Shown here piece after piece: positions 1-9,435 of a stretch of 64,000 bases of DNA. The position numbers and the translations under genes were made by a program. The stretch spans positions 47,583,481 through 47,647,480 of the forward strand of contig OX352763.1 of the NCBI GenBank assembly GCA_947095585.1. Reading direction: 5' to 3'. The stretch's first letter is position 1, and every line of letters begins with the position of its first letter. The notes under the pieces are model-generated. The model was given only the letters and a program-made list of their open reading frames with translations, ran no database searches and had not been told where the DNA came from. Origin of the DNA: Nephrocerus scutellatus (taxonomy: Eukaryota > Arthropoda > Insecta > Diptera > Pipunculidae).

Positions 1-23
1 AGAAATTTTGCCATGCAAAATGG

Positions 24-30
24 TATAAAA
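24..30 (+). promoter_or_regulatory. TATA box, LTR promoter copy 1
   Basis: TATAAAA followed by GGGCGAGCAC, in the block shared by all LTR copies of this element. Position between U3 and the transcribed minisatellite fits an LTR core promoter; activity is inferred. Confidence 0.6.
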
Positions 31-97
31 GGGCGAGCACGTAGGCGCTTTCCAGGGTTTAAGCTCGTCTCAAGCATACACGTACGCATCGCTAAGG

Positions 98-290
98 GTG
101 CTCACTTGTCCCAGTCTCACACCCACAAGTCGCTCAGGATTGACGCTCGTCTCGAACTACGCTCCCGCATCGCTCAGGATTCTCACTTGTCTTAGGCTCA
201 CGCCCACAAGTCGCTCAGGATTGACGCTCGTCTTGAACTACGCTCACGCATCGCTCAGGATTCTCACTTGTCTCAGCGTGCCGGTGACAA
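98..290 (+). repeat. 81-bp minisatellite in LTR, block 1
   Basis: Units built from two ~40-bp halves, each opening with CGCTCAGGATT. Because 81 is a multiple of three, long reading frames run through the array without being genes. Confidence 0.75.
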
Positions 291-299
291 TACTTTCTA

Positions 300-610
300 T
301 TGAAATTTGAGGCCCCTCGGACCTCGGGGTCGGGGTCAAATATTTTACAAAATTTACCCAATTTTTTTAAAATTTTATACAAATGTTGTGAGGAAAAATT
401 CGAACGGACGAATTTTCCCACCACCAAGTTAAAATAATAAACAAAAAATTTAACATCGAAATTGTCTAGTTTTGTTTTCTAGCAAAAAAATATACCATCG
501 GGTGCACCCTGTTCCCACGCAGTGCAGCCAACAAATGCATATAAAATCAAAATAGCTAAAACCACATCACGCCACCGGATTGACCAATCACAGCGCAGCA
601 CGCTATTTAG
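300..610 (+). repeat. U3 block with minisatellite fragment, copy 1
   Basis: The first ~100 bases are a fragment of the ~110-bp minisatellite. The rest (from about 402) matches the U3 of the right LTR at 5868-6085 and is repeated at about 1065-1275. It ends just upstream of the second TATA box. Confidence 0.7.
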
Positions 611-630
611 AAATTTTGCCATGAAAATGG

Positions 631-637
631 TATAAAA
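631..637 (+). promoter_or_regulatory. TATA box, LTR promoter copy 2
   Basis: TATAAAA in the same context as position 24, 607 bases downstream of it. Confidence 0.6.
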
Positions 638-694
638 GGGCGAGCACGTAGGCGCTTTCCAGGGTTTAAGCTCGTCTCAAGCTTACACGTACGC

Positions 695-950
695 ATCTCA
701 GGCTCACGCCCACAAGTCGCTCAGGATTGACGCTCGTCTCGAACTACGCCCACACACCGCTCAGGATTCTAACTTGTCTCAGGCTCACGCCCACAAGTCG
801 CTCAGGATTTACGCTCGTCTCGAACTACGTCCACACACCGCTCAGGATTCTGACTTGTCGCGGGCTCACGCCCACAAGTCGCTCAGGATTTACGGTTCGT
901 CTCGAACTACGTCCACACTTCGCTCAGGATTCTCACTTGTCTCAGCGTGC
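695..950 (+). repeat. 81-bp minisatellite in LTR, block 2
   Basis: About three units of the family at 98-290, with GTCCACAC variants replacing GCTCACGC in the second half-unit. Confidence 0.75.
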
Positions 951-959
951 CGGTGACAA

Positions 960-1275
960 TACTTTCTATTAAAATTTGAGGCCCCTCGGACCTCGGGGTC
1001 GGGGTCAAATATTTTACAAAATTTACCCAATTTTTTTAAAATTTTATACAAATGTTGTGAGGAAAAATTCGAACGGACGAATTTTCCCACCACCAAGTTA
1101 AAATAATAAACAAAAAATTTAACATCGAAATTGTCTAGTTTTGTTTTCTAGCAAAAAATATACCATCGGGTGCACTCTGTTCCCACGCAGTGCAGCCAAC
1201 AAATGCATATAAAATCAAAATAGCTAAAACCACATCACGCCACCGGATTGACCAATCACAGCGCAGCACGCTATT
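960..1275 (+). repeat. U3 block with minisatellite fragment, copy 2
   Basis: Near-identical repeat of 300-610, with the same junction between minisatellite fragment and U3. This supports duplication of the combined block rather than two independent insertions. Confidence 0.75.
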
Positions 1276-1298
1276 TAGAAATTTTGCCATGAAAATGG

Positions 1299-1305
1299 TA
1301 TAAAA
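1299..1305 (+). promoter_or_regulatory. TATA box, LTR promoter copy 3
   Basis: TATAAAA closest to the primer binding site, so the one expected to drive full-length RNA if the element was active. Confidence 0.6.
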
Positions 1306-1354
1306 GGGCGAGCACGTAGGCGCTTTCCAGGGTTTAAGCTCGTCTCAAGCTTAC

Positions 1355-1625
1355 ACGTACACATCGCTCAGGGTGGTCACTTGTCTCAGGCTCACGCCCA
1401 CAAGTCGCTCAGGATTGACACTCGTCTCTAGCTACGCTCACGCATTGCTCAGGACTCTCACTTGTCTCAGGCGCTCGCCAGCACGTCACCCGGGATCTAC
1501 GCTCGCCTAAGGCTAGCGCATCACTCAGGACTCACGCTCGTCCAAGGCTAGCGCATCGCTCAGTACTTACGCTCGTCTAAGGCTAGCGCATCGTTCAGGA
1601 TTTTTGCTTGTCTCAGGCTTAAATT
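1355..1625 (+). repeat. 81-bp minisatellite in LTR, block 3, degenerating into R/U5
   Basis: Starts as the 81-bp family and passes into shorter units carrying AAGGCTAGCGCATC. The same transition is seen at 7200-7330 and 12590-12670, so it is an original part of the LTR. Confidence 0.7.
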
Positions 1626-1759
1626 ATAAGTAATAAAAATAAAGAAATAAAGAAAACATAATTCGAAGAGTCACCAAATATAAATTTTATTGTAACGACC
1701 CCTCTCTCTGAACCCTGGTCACGCTGAGTTTACCCCGGCTGGGAAAACTCCGTTACAAT

Positions 1760-1777
1760 TAGCGCCCGAGCAGGGAC
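1760..1777 (+). promoter_or_regulatory. Primer binding site, tRNA-Lys type
   Basis: TAGCGCCCGAGCAGGGAC lies two bases past the LTR end. It matches the complement of the tRNA-Lys(UUU) 3' end at 16 of 18 positions (from memory of TGGCGCCCGAACAGGGAC). Its place between LTR and gag supports the role. Confidence 0.75.
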
Positions 1778-1846
1778 TCTTCGTCCAAAGAAAAGAATAT
1801 ACATTAATATATAACTTCTTGGCAAAAGAAAATTACAAAAGACAAG

Positions 1847-2993
1847 ATGGTCAAGACTAGCTAGGTGTATACGCTCTCGAAAGAAGAGTTACAAACATAT
1901 ATGACCGAGTTCAGGCTGGACGCTAGCGGTGAATTAGACAAGTTGAGGAAGCGCTTCTCAACCTATATCGCTGGTCGATACGTCACATCGGACGTCGAGG
2001 TCCGTCTTTGCGAGCTGGAACGAAACACAGACGCGGCATATCACCGTCACCACCAGTGTTCCTGACACCAGAGGACTCACAGAAGGAAGCAAAAACTGCA
2101 ATGGCGCGCGCAGCGTCCCAAGTGTCACAAGATCCAGAGGCAGCCTGCCATCTCAGAGAAACGAAAACTACGACAACCAATGCAACCACTTGGGCACCGC
2201 ATGGGGCAACATCGGCACATGACACGAAGGAAATAAATGTCGTAGCAAGTAACACAAGATCCTGGGAACCGCAGGTCGCAATGCCACCCAATCAAGCGAA
2301 GGAGACATCCGTGGCATCATACCCAATGGTCAACGACACGGTGAGGAAATGGTCCGTGCGTTATGATGGCGGGAAAGACCCGATATCCTTCCTGGAGCGG
2401 TTGGAGGAATTAGCCGACGCTCACGATTCACTAAACAAGGACCTCCTAGCCAGAACGATGCCTTAGAACAGCTGGATGACTAAATCCGTCGACGACAACA
2501 AAGGCCCGGAGAGAGTTTTAAGGATTTCGTCATCACCATGCAAAATCTGATGAGACATGCGGGCTATCCGAGGACCCAACAGGTGGAGCGGATATTCCGA
2601 AACTGCCAACAAGAATATAAACTGTACGTGCGAAGGAGAGATTTTAAAAACCTGCAGGAGTTAATTGGGTTAGCAGAGGACCTGGAAAACATCTCTGCCA
2701 GCCCAAAACCGATCCGACCAACACCAAGGCCCCAGGCCCGACCGATCGAAAGGAACTTCATGGTTGCGGAGAGCCAGGAGGAGCGCATCAACGTTCGAAC
2801 TGCGTGTCGACGTTGCGGCCAGGACGGGCATATTTGGCGAGATTGTCGCAGACCGCAAGTACTTTTCTGCTGGGAGTGTGGTCGCCGAGACATAAGGACC
2901 GTGGAATGCTGCCGAAAACGGTCGGGAAACGACCAAGGGGAACGATGGAGGAGAGGTGCGACGGATCTTCAGAAGACGACACCTCCTACCCAT
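1847..2993 (+). pseudogene. gag: gag of the Osvaldo-like element, broken
   Basis: The likely start is ATG 1847, but the sixth codon is TAG (1862). The frame continues to about 2040, shifts, runs 2047-2463 with a capsid-like stretch (KWSVRYDGG, then FLERLEELADAHDSL), and after a damaged ~70-base segment resumes at 2538-2993. The last part carries a perfect zinc knuckle, CRRCGQDGHIWRDC (C-x2-C-x4-H-x4-C, near 2809), and a second, degenerate cysteine cluster starting CWECGRR. Known: such knuckles bind the packaged RNA. At least two frame changes and one stop make it a pseudogene. Confidence 0.8.
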
Positions 2994-2994
2994 T

Positions 2995-3355
2995 AAACTT
3001 CCTATATTTTGATGCCTCCCTCATCTTCGCCAAAGTAACACTGGAAAATGAGCTGGTGAACGCGACCATAGACACGGGAGCATCAAGGAGCTTCATAAGT
3101 AAACTATACGCCGATGAACTCCGAACTCCAACAAACAGCCTTCCCATGGATAAGACAGTAAACATGGCAGAAGGTTCACCAAAACATATAAGTGAAGCCC
3201 TGATGTTAAAGGTCCGAATCGAAGACTTCTGCTTGAAGTTCTTCTTCTTGATACTCCCAGACGCCATGGACAATGTCATTCTTGGCTTAGACTTTCTCAT
3301 GAAAATCAGGGCAAAACTTAGCTGCGTGAGTCAGACGGTGGAGCTCCAAGAATAG
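2995..3355 (+). pseudogene. Retropepsin-like aspartic protease of the Osvaldo-like element
   Basis: One open frame holds the active-site motif IDTGASRSFIS (near 3068) and the downstream hydrophobic motif NVILGLDFLM (near 3271), about 68 residues apart as in retroviral-type proteases. It lies in a different frame from the gag end, overlapping it, so it would need frameshifting or reflects an indel. It ends at a TAG at 3355. The family cleaves Gag-Pol as a dimer. The domain looks complete but is cut off from the rest of pol. Confidence 0.8.
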
Positions 3356-3549
3356 GCCGAACAGATCGGAGACACTCCACACTGCATCGCCATCCAACAA
3401 AAATCCCAGACAGACGAGGAGAAACTCAAGACTCCAGGAAGAGTTCCCAAAGTTTGAGCAACTGCCAGCAATCTCGAACATAACAGTGCACAGGATCGTC
3501 ATGCGACGAGCGACCCATAAAACAGCGCTATTTACCGAGAAACCCCGCA
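3356..3549 (+). pseudogene. Protease-RT linker, decayed
   Basis: No single frame stays open. Pieces in all three frames resemble the polar linker before Ty3/Gypsy RT. It joins the protease to the RT stub with no room for another domain. Confidence 0.45.
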
Positions 3550-3683
3550 ATGCAGAAAATCATCAACCAGAAAATCGACGAACTGCTCAGAAAAGGATGT
3601 ATCGAACCCTCACATAGCCCCATCAGCGCCACAATAGTACTGGTTAGGAAGAAAACGGGCAAGTGGAGGCTGTGTATCGACTA
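3550..3683 (+). pseudogene. pol: Truncated Ty3/Gypsy reverse transcriptase (N-terminal stub)
   Basis: The frame reads a typical RT entry: INQKIDELLRKGCIEPSHSP, then VLVRKKTGKWRLCID. It stops right after the WRLCID motif. The palm with its catalytic aspartates, RNase H and integrase are absent; the next sequence is low-complexity polar coding-like DNA. This points to an internal deletion of roughly 2.5-3 kb compared with a usual pol. Confidence 0.8.
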
Positions 3684-4358
3684 AAAAATTCAATAACAAA
3701 CACCACAACAGTCGAGACCAAAGAAATTTCGAGCCAAGCATGTCAAAACCGTCTTGGTAAGAACAAACTAACTGAAACGCAGCAGCGACGATGTGACGAG
3801 CACAATTCGACAACAACAACTACAGGCCCAGCAGCAGCAATGCATACCATTCGGGAAACAGCAGATCACGGCAGTATAAACGAGACAGCAACACTGATGA
3901 GACCCGGCAGCACCAAAATAGGAAAAAGCTCGATCCCTCAACCAAAAAATAACGGTAAAGGTCGAAGAAACGATGCACAATTTTGGCGAGTGATCGAATG
4001 CCGGGAACAAATCGTGACAGTTCAAGGCGAACAACGATCAAGGATGTACAGAGCGGACAAAAACCAAAAATACAGACAGCAGTTTACGAAAGTGGACGAT
4101 GGGTCGAGACGCCAAGGTAAAAGAGATATGCGGCCGACTAAAGCAGGAAATTTGCCCGTGCAACGCATCAGTGCCCAGGTCAACGCCAACGCCAGCTTCA
4201 ACGCCAACACTAGCTTCGACGCCAACGCCAACTTTGACGCCCACGCCAGCTTCGACGCCGACGCTAGTTTCAACGTCAACGCTTAACTTAACGCCGATGT
4301 CAACCCCACTAAAGCGGGCCGGACCACAGCCAGCGAAGATACAGCACCGGAAGACTTA
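3684..4358 (+). other. Polar linker with Pro-Thr-Ser minisatellite, after the pol deletion
   Basis: No domain recognised. 4180-4285 is a short-period repeat (ACGCCAACGCCAGCTTC-like) reading as Pro-Thr-Ala-Ser repeats in one frame and Asn-Ala repeats in another. The Pro-Thr frame runs 4099-4356 and ends just before the ULP1-like frame, so it is probably the N-terminal part of that protein. Confidence 0.5.
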
Positions 4359-4995
4359 GTGATCTGCCAATACTCTCAGGGTCGAGGTGGCAACGCAATC
4401 TGCGTAGCCGACTACCGCCGACTGCGAAAAGGGGAGTGGCTGAACGACGTACTAATCGACGTGGGTCTGCAATGGAGCCTGGAGAAGCTGGAAGAGGAAT
4501 CGAGGGCACGAGTAAAAATTTTTAATATCTTTTTTTACCCAGACTACGGAGATACCAACCGGTACAGCGAGAAACGCAAGAGACAGTGGCGGAGAGGCGC
4601 CACGCCCTAGTTCGTCGCTGGTACAAACCAGGGGAATTATTCGAGAAGAGGTTGATACTAGTCCCCGTGTGTGAAAAGTATAATTGGTACCTTGCCGCAC
4701 TCGTCGACCCAGGAGACCCCCGTCGAGCACGAGTCATCTGCGACTCGTTGGCCGCCACCTATAAACGAGACGACACCATCAACATCCTGCGGGAATTCCT
4801 TATTCAGGAGTACCGGGCTCACGCCCGCCTAGATTCATAGCAAGAGGCGAAAGATATGCTTCCCGGTATCCACCTGAGAGTGCCGAACCAACCGAACACT
4901 TCCGACTGCGGCCTCTTCCTGTTAAAAGCAGCGGAGGCGCTGATGGTACAGCAGTCACCATATCACGGCCTCCATATATCGATAGAACGCGCCAT
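4359..4995 (+). pseudogene. ULP1/SENP-like (C48-type) cysteine protease, broken
   Basis: Successive frame pieces give the C48 landmarks in order: EWLNDVLIDVGLQW (4434-4475, the WLND entry), FFYPDYG, WYKPGELFEKRLILVPV (near 4620), KYNWYLAALVDPG at the place of the catalytic His-Trp (4678-4716), VICDSLAA with the expected Asp (near 4734), and QPNTSDCGLFLLKAAEAL with the catalytic Cys (near 4888). A frameshift near 4600, a TAG at 4838 and a TAG at 4996 break it. The residue before the key Trp is Asn instead of His. Known: ULP1 proteases remove SUMO and some process precursors. Inference: an accessory gene carried by the LTR element in the env position. A captured host fragment is the alternative. 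Confidence 0.75.
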
Positions 4996-4996
4996 G

Positions 4997-5758
4997 TAGA
5001 AGCGGGAGGTGTTGGCTGCCCTAATACGAACCCAAGAAGGGGTGGGAGTTGGACTTCCCGACTTGAAACTTAGCAACATCACCGGCACAGAGGGTCAAGC
5101 TACCGAAGGCTACCAAAGCGGAAAGACCCACATCGCCAGCCAGGACCAAAGAGGCAATGAAACCAGATCCCCAGACCGGAACAGTGACGGCACCGAGAAT
5201 AGCGACGGTCACAAGCCCAACAGCCACGTGGATCACAGGACCATTACCTTCCCTAGTTTGAGCGAGGATACCGGCGATCAATACGGTTTCCTGGGTGGGA
5301 GCAAGCAAATAACTCTCCCCGACATGGAAAGCAACGACCACAATCAGAACAACAGCAATCGCCGCAACACCGCTCTACTCGAGGGAGTAGCAGCAGTAGC
5401 GGCAACAGTGGTGACAGCAGCAGCAGCAGCGTCAGTAGCCGTAATAGCACCAACAACAGTGGCCGCAGTAGCAACAAAAACAGCAAGTGAGGCAAAAACA
5501 CCAACGAAGGCCCTAACAACAAGAGCCCCAATGAGATTTATCTCGGGAAACACCCATACCCCCCAAACGAAGACGAGGAGCCAGCAACCAGCAAGTCACG
5601 GCCAGAAAACTACCCGGTCTTTGGCGACGAAAGGGAGGATGTTCTCTCCATCACGGGGAGTGAAACCGGACCGGCCGAGGGCACTTCAGCGAAGGATTGG
5701 CCCCAAGAACTGCGGGTAAGGATCGAAGCGGCCAAAGCTCTCCTAGCCAAAGATACGT
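4997..5758 (+). pseudogene. Polar C-terminal extension downstream of the ULP1-like domain
   Basis: Open from about 5000 to a stop at 5717 in the frame of the ULP1 C-terminal half, with an Ala/Thr/Val-rich repeat (GCAGCAGCAGC and relatives, 5385-5510) and a basic Ser/Thr-rich end. After a frame change a short acidic stretch ends at TGA 5756-5758. No known domain. The run AAGGGAGGA (5631-5639) followed by TG could be the polypurine tract and LTR start, which would put the end of this frame inside U3; this is unproven. Confidence 0.4.
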
Positions 5759-6093
5759 GAATACGGAAGGTACGGTACTTTCATTAGCACGGAGACACAC
5801 GCTTCCATTAGATGGTGACCAGGGTAGGAACAGTGACTGTTCGGGTAACCAAGGGGGTTACCGGACGGATGAATTTCCCCCCCTACAAAGTTAAAAGAAT
5901 AAACAAAAAATTTAACATCGAAATTGTCTAGTTTTGTTTTCTTGCAAAAAAATTTACCATCGGGTGCACCCTGTACCCTCGCAGTGCAGCCAACAAATGC
6001 ATATAAAATCAAAAAAGCTAAAACCACATCACGCCACCGGATTAACCAATCACAGCGCAGCACGCTATTTAGAAATTTTGCCATGCAAAATGG

Positions 6094-6100
6094 TATAAAA
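6094..6100 (+). promoter_or_regulatory. TATA box of the 3' LTR
   Basis: TATAAAA followed by GGGCGAACAC. Here the sequence downstream of the shared GGCGCT differs from the left LTR because of the inserted tandem block. Confidence 0.55.
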
Positions 6101-6118
6101 GGGCGAACACGCAGGCGC

Positions 6119-6545
6119 TGCCGACGACACTGTATTCATCATCGTACGACGTAACCTCGCTGTGAGATTGTCCCACGGGTTGATATGCTGGTACCTCTCA
6201 GCTTACCGCTGCCAACACTTTTCTCTGCCAACGTCGCTATATTCATCGTCGTACGACGTAACCTCGCTGTGAGATTGTCCCACGGGTTGTTACGCTGGTA
6301 CCTCTCATCTTACCGCTGCCAACGCTTTCCTCTGCCGACGTCACTGTATTCATCGTCGTACGACGTAACCTCGCTGTGAGATTGCCCCACGGTTTGTTAC
6401 GCTGGTACTCCTCAGCTTACCGCAACGTCATCCACTGCATTCGTCTTCGCTCTGCCGTCGTACAACGTAACTTCACTATGTGGTTTCCCCTCAGGTTTTT
6501 ACGCTAGTGCAGCACAGCATATCGCTCTCGATGTGGTTCACCGCG
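6119..6545 (+). repeat. 107-bp tandem repeat inside the 3' LTR
   Basis: Units start near 6119, 6226 and 6333, with a degenerate fourth. Each contains CGTACGACGTAACCTCGCTG. The block lies between GGCGCT and TTCCAGGG, which are directly joined in the left LTR copies. Confidence 0.8.
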
Positions 6546-6589
6546 TGCGTCACAACCCTCGCCGTCGCACGGCCTTTCCAGGGTTGAAG

Positions 6590-7345
6590 CTCGTCTCAAG
6601 CTTACACGTACGCATCGCTCAGGGTGCTCACTTGTCCAAGCCCAACACCCACAAGTCGCTCAGGATTGACGCTCGTCTCGAACTACGCTCACGCATCGCT
6701 CAGGATTCTTACTTGTCTCAGGCTCACGCCCACAAGTCGCTCAGGATTGACGCTCGTCTCGTACTACGCTCACGCACCGCTCAGGATTCTCACTTGTCTC
6801 AGGTTCACGCCCACAAGTCGCTCAGGATTTACGTTCGTCTCAAGCTTACACGTACGCATCGCTCAGGGTGCTCACTTGTCCAAGCCCCACACCCACAAGT
6901 CGCTCAGGATTGACGCTCGTCTCGAACTACGCTCATACATCGCTCAGGATTCTTACTTATCTCAGGCTCACGCCCACAAGTCGCTCAGGATTGACGCCCG
7001 TCTCGAACTACGCTCACGCACTGCTCAGGATTCTCACTTGTCTCAGGCTCACGCCCACAAGTCGCTCAGGATTGACGCTCGTCTCGAACTACGCTCACGC
7101 ACCGCTCAGGATTCTCACTTGTCTCAGGCTCACGCCAACAAGTTGCTCAGGATTGACGCTCTTATCTAGCTACGCTCACGCATCGCTCAGGACTTTCACT
7201 TGCCCACGACAGCACGTCGCCCAGGATCCACGCTCATCTAAGGCTAGCGCATCACTCAGGACTCACGCTCGTCCAAGGCTAGCGCATCGCTCAGGACTTA
7301 CGCTCGTCTAAGGTTAGCGCATCGCTCAGGATTTATGCTTGTCTC
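6590..7345 (+). repeat. 81-bp minisatellite in the 3' LTR
   Basis: About nine units of two ~40-bp halves; the exact 81-bp spacing is seen for GATTCT(T/C)ACTTGTCTCAGG at 6704 and 6785. The array keeps open reading frames simply because the period is divisible by three. Confidence 0.85.
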
Positions 7346-7423
7346 AGGCTTAAATTATAAGAATAAAGAAATAAAGAAAACATAATTCGAAGAGTCACCA
7401 AACATAAATTTTATTGTGTCGAC

Positions 7424-8365
7424 CCCGACAATGTGTATCTCCGATGGACAATACTTTTTGTAAAAAATTTGGATACCCCAGCACGGCCCGTGTTGCGGAG
7501 CCCCAAATTTTTTTTGAAAAAAATTAACCCGATTTTTATATACGTGTGTATCTCCATGGACAACACTTTTTTTACAAATTTTGGAGACCCCAGGGTCATA
7601 AGGCCCCAACAAATTTTTTTAAAAAATTAACCCGGATTTTTTCAAATTGTATATCTACACGCTGTTATCTCCGATGGACAAAACTTTTTGTAAAAATTTT
7701 GGTGAACCCGGGCACCGGGGTCGTGGGGCCCCATACAATTTTTTTAAAAAATTAACCCAACTTACTTCCAATTTAACACACGGGTGTACCTCCGATGGAC
7801 AACACGTATTGTAGAAATTTTACAGACGCCGGGCCCTGGGGTCGTGGGGCCTCATACAAATTTAAAATAAAAATTAACCCGATTTTGGTAAAATTTTATA
7901 CACATGTGTATCTCCGATAGACAAAACTTTTTGGACAATTTTTGAGCGAATGGGCCCGAGGGGTGCCCGTGTAAATTTTTTAAAAATTAGGCCGATTTTC
8001 TTCAAATTTTAATCATATGTTTATCCTAATGGCGAAAGTTTTTGTAAAATTTTTGCAGCGAATTGGCCATGAGAGCCGGGGGCGGGGCCATACATTTTTT
8101 TTTAAAACTTAGCCCAATTTACTTTAAATTTTAAACATATGTCTATCTCCGATAGACCGAACTTTTTGTAAACATTTTTGAGTTTTTGATTTTAATTTTT
8201 CCCATACAAATATTTTTTACTCATGTGTATCTCCGATGAGAATAGTTTTTGGAAAATAATATTAATTTTTTCCAAATTAACCCGGTTCAAAATTTGCACA
8301 CATATGTATCCCCTATTAGATAATTTACATGAACAATTTTATTTTTTTATGGGTTGTTTTTTTTT
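7424..8365 (+). repeat. ~110-bp minisatellite array ending as a short T-run-inserted element
   Basis: About eight diverged units, each with TGTATCTCCGATGGACAA, a GC-rich centre and TTAACCCGATTTT. The array ends in the family's 3' tail: a degraded AGAGAATTT, an AT hairpin, and ATGGGTTG plus T-run (8349-8365). The 5' end AAATTCTCTATATTAACTTC is missing, so this is a 5'-truncated copy abutting the LTR. Confidence 0.75.
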
Positions 8366-9430
8366 ACATATAATACCACGTTTTCATTCTTTAACTTCAA
8401 CTTGACATTTCTTTTGTACAAAAACTATAATACAGAGCTCCGCCTTGCTACGATGGTAGCATGCCACTCCCAAGCCCGTGTAAAGGAGAAGTGTGGAGTC
8501 AATGGACTAGCCTATCCTCAGTGAAATATATTCCTTATCCAAGGTGGAACAGCTTATGCCGCATGGCTAAGAAGGATCTTAGTCGCTAATAAGCGGACTC
8601 CGAATTACTTGCGACTTTCGGTTTAAATCAGTCTTCCCATGGCAAACCGAACTGTGTCATGGGTGAGTCTCCCATAAGTTTGGACGGCGTTGCCATACAG
8701 GCCCCAGCCGTAACTCAAGAGTGTGTCGGCTTAGTGGATATAGAATCTTGTAACGAGGTTTTCCCAGCCGGGTAGTCCTCAGTATGACCAGGGTGCTGTT
8801 TATAGTAGAGGTCGTTACAATAAAAAGATTTCTTTGTTTAGGTTCTCGGAATTTCGTTTTCTTTATTCAGTTAATATTTAATATTTCTTTCAGTCTTTAT
8901 TCAAATTTCATTTAAAAATTATTTGTGGCTCCCTGAGGTGCGTAGCGATGGGCTTCTAGCGACGCCTCCTCGGCAACGCGTGATGCCGTGAAATGGGTTT
9001 TCTTTCAAGGGGTGCCTCCTTGGCAGCGCGTGATATCGTTATTGGTACTTTATAGTATTGTGCGTTCTAGCGATGCCTCCTTGGCAGCACGTGATTTCGT
9101 GGCGATCTGTTGTCTAGCGATGCCTCCTTGGCGGCGCGTGATGTAGTGGCAATGTGTTGTTTAGCGATGCCTCATTGGCAGCGCGTGATGGTGTGGCGGT
9201 GTTGTTTCTAGCGATGCCTCCTTGGCAGCGCATGATGTCGTGGTGATGTGTTTTCTAGCGATGCCTCCTTGGTAGCACCTGGCGTTGTGATTTGTTTTCT
9301 AGCGATGCCTCCCTGGCAGCGCGTGGCGTTGTACTGTGTTGTATTCCTATGGCAAAGAGATTAGAAAATTATGTTTATTTAATATAAAGTTATGTACGAG
9401 TTCGATATAATGTTCTGATTCTAATTCCAG
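8366..9430 (-). repeat. Inverted LTR-like relic related to the Osvaldo-like element
   Basis: The minus strand at about 8750-8832 matches the end of the left LTR: on the plus strand GTAACGAGGTTTTCCCAGCC and GACCAGGGT, then AGGTCGTTACAATAAAA, the complement of 1690-1757. Upstream in minus orientation lies a different minisatellite in the place of the 81-bp array. This suggests an LTR of a related family lying backwards. No coding sequence seen. Confidence 0.5.
8950..9335 (+). repeat. ~47-bp minisatellite
   Basis: About eight copies with CTAGCGATGCCTCCTTGGCA and a variable TGTGTTGT end. Present again at 19450-19840 in the paralogous segment. Confidence 0.85.
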
Positions 9431-9435
9431 AATTC

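Larger units (their letters stand above)
1..1757 (+). repeat. Complex 5' LTR with duplicated promoter blocks
   Basis: Three promoter-plus-minisatellite blocks begin near 1, 607 and 1275. The first two are followed by a ~100-bp fragment of the window's common ~110-bp minisatellite (about 300-400 and 960-1060) and then the same U3 stretch (about 400-610 and 1065-1275). The third runs through R/U5 to the LTR end ...CGTTACA at 1751-1757, just before the primer site. The matching sequence in the right LTR is at 5868-7423. The true LTR start lies outside or before the window. Confidence 0.75.
1..7423 (+). mobile_element. Osvaldo-like Ty3/Gypsy LTR retrotransposon, degenerate
   Basis: Seen: LTR-type sequence with TATA boxes at both ends, a tRNA-Lys-like primer site just inside the left LTR, then gag with zinc knuckles, an aspartic protease, the first ~45 residues of a Ty3/Gypsy reverse transcriptase, a ULP1-like protease frame, and a matching right LTR. 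Known: a TGGCGCCCGAACAGGGAC-type primer site is used by the Osvaldo lineage, among others. Inference: this is an old copy that lost most of pol (RT core, RNase H, integrase) and gained stops and frameshifts. The left edge is cut by the window start, and the right LTR is fused to minisatellite before its expected ...TTACA end. Confidence 0.75.
5868..7423 (+). repeat. 3' LTR of the Osvaldo-like element
   Basis: Matches the left LTR from GATGAATTTCCCC onward through the TATA box, the 81-bp minisatellite and the R/U5 segment (7340-7418). It then breaks off at TTTTATTGTGTCGACCCC, where the left LTR goes on for ~75 bases to ...TTACA. It contains a 450-bp tandem block (6119-6570) absent from all three left promoter blocks. 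Confidence 0.75.

Noticed and set aside
5253..5553. Leucine-rich and alanine-rich minus-strand frames that look like membrane proteins
   Set aside because: They are the antisense of the CAG/GCA-rich repeat in the tail of the ULP1-like reading frame.
6590..7345. Regular repeats considered as a CRISPR array
   Set aside because: Units are contiguous 81-bp tandem repeats with no unique spacers, and the setting is a eukaryotic LTR.
7355..7755. Short frames in the ~110-bp minisatellite
   Set aside because: The same frames recur wherever the minisatellite occurs, on both strands, with random breaks.
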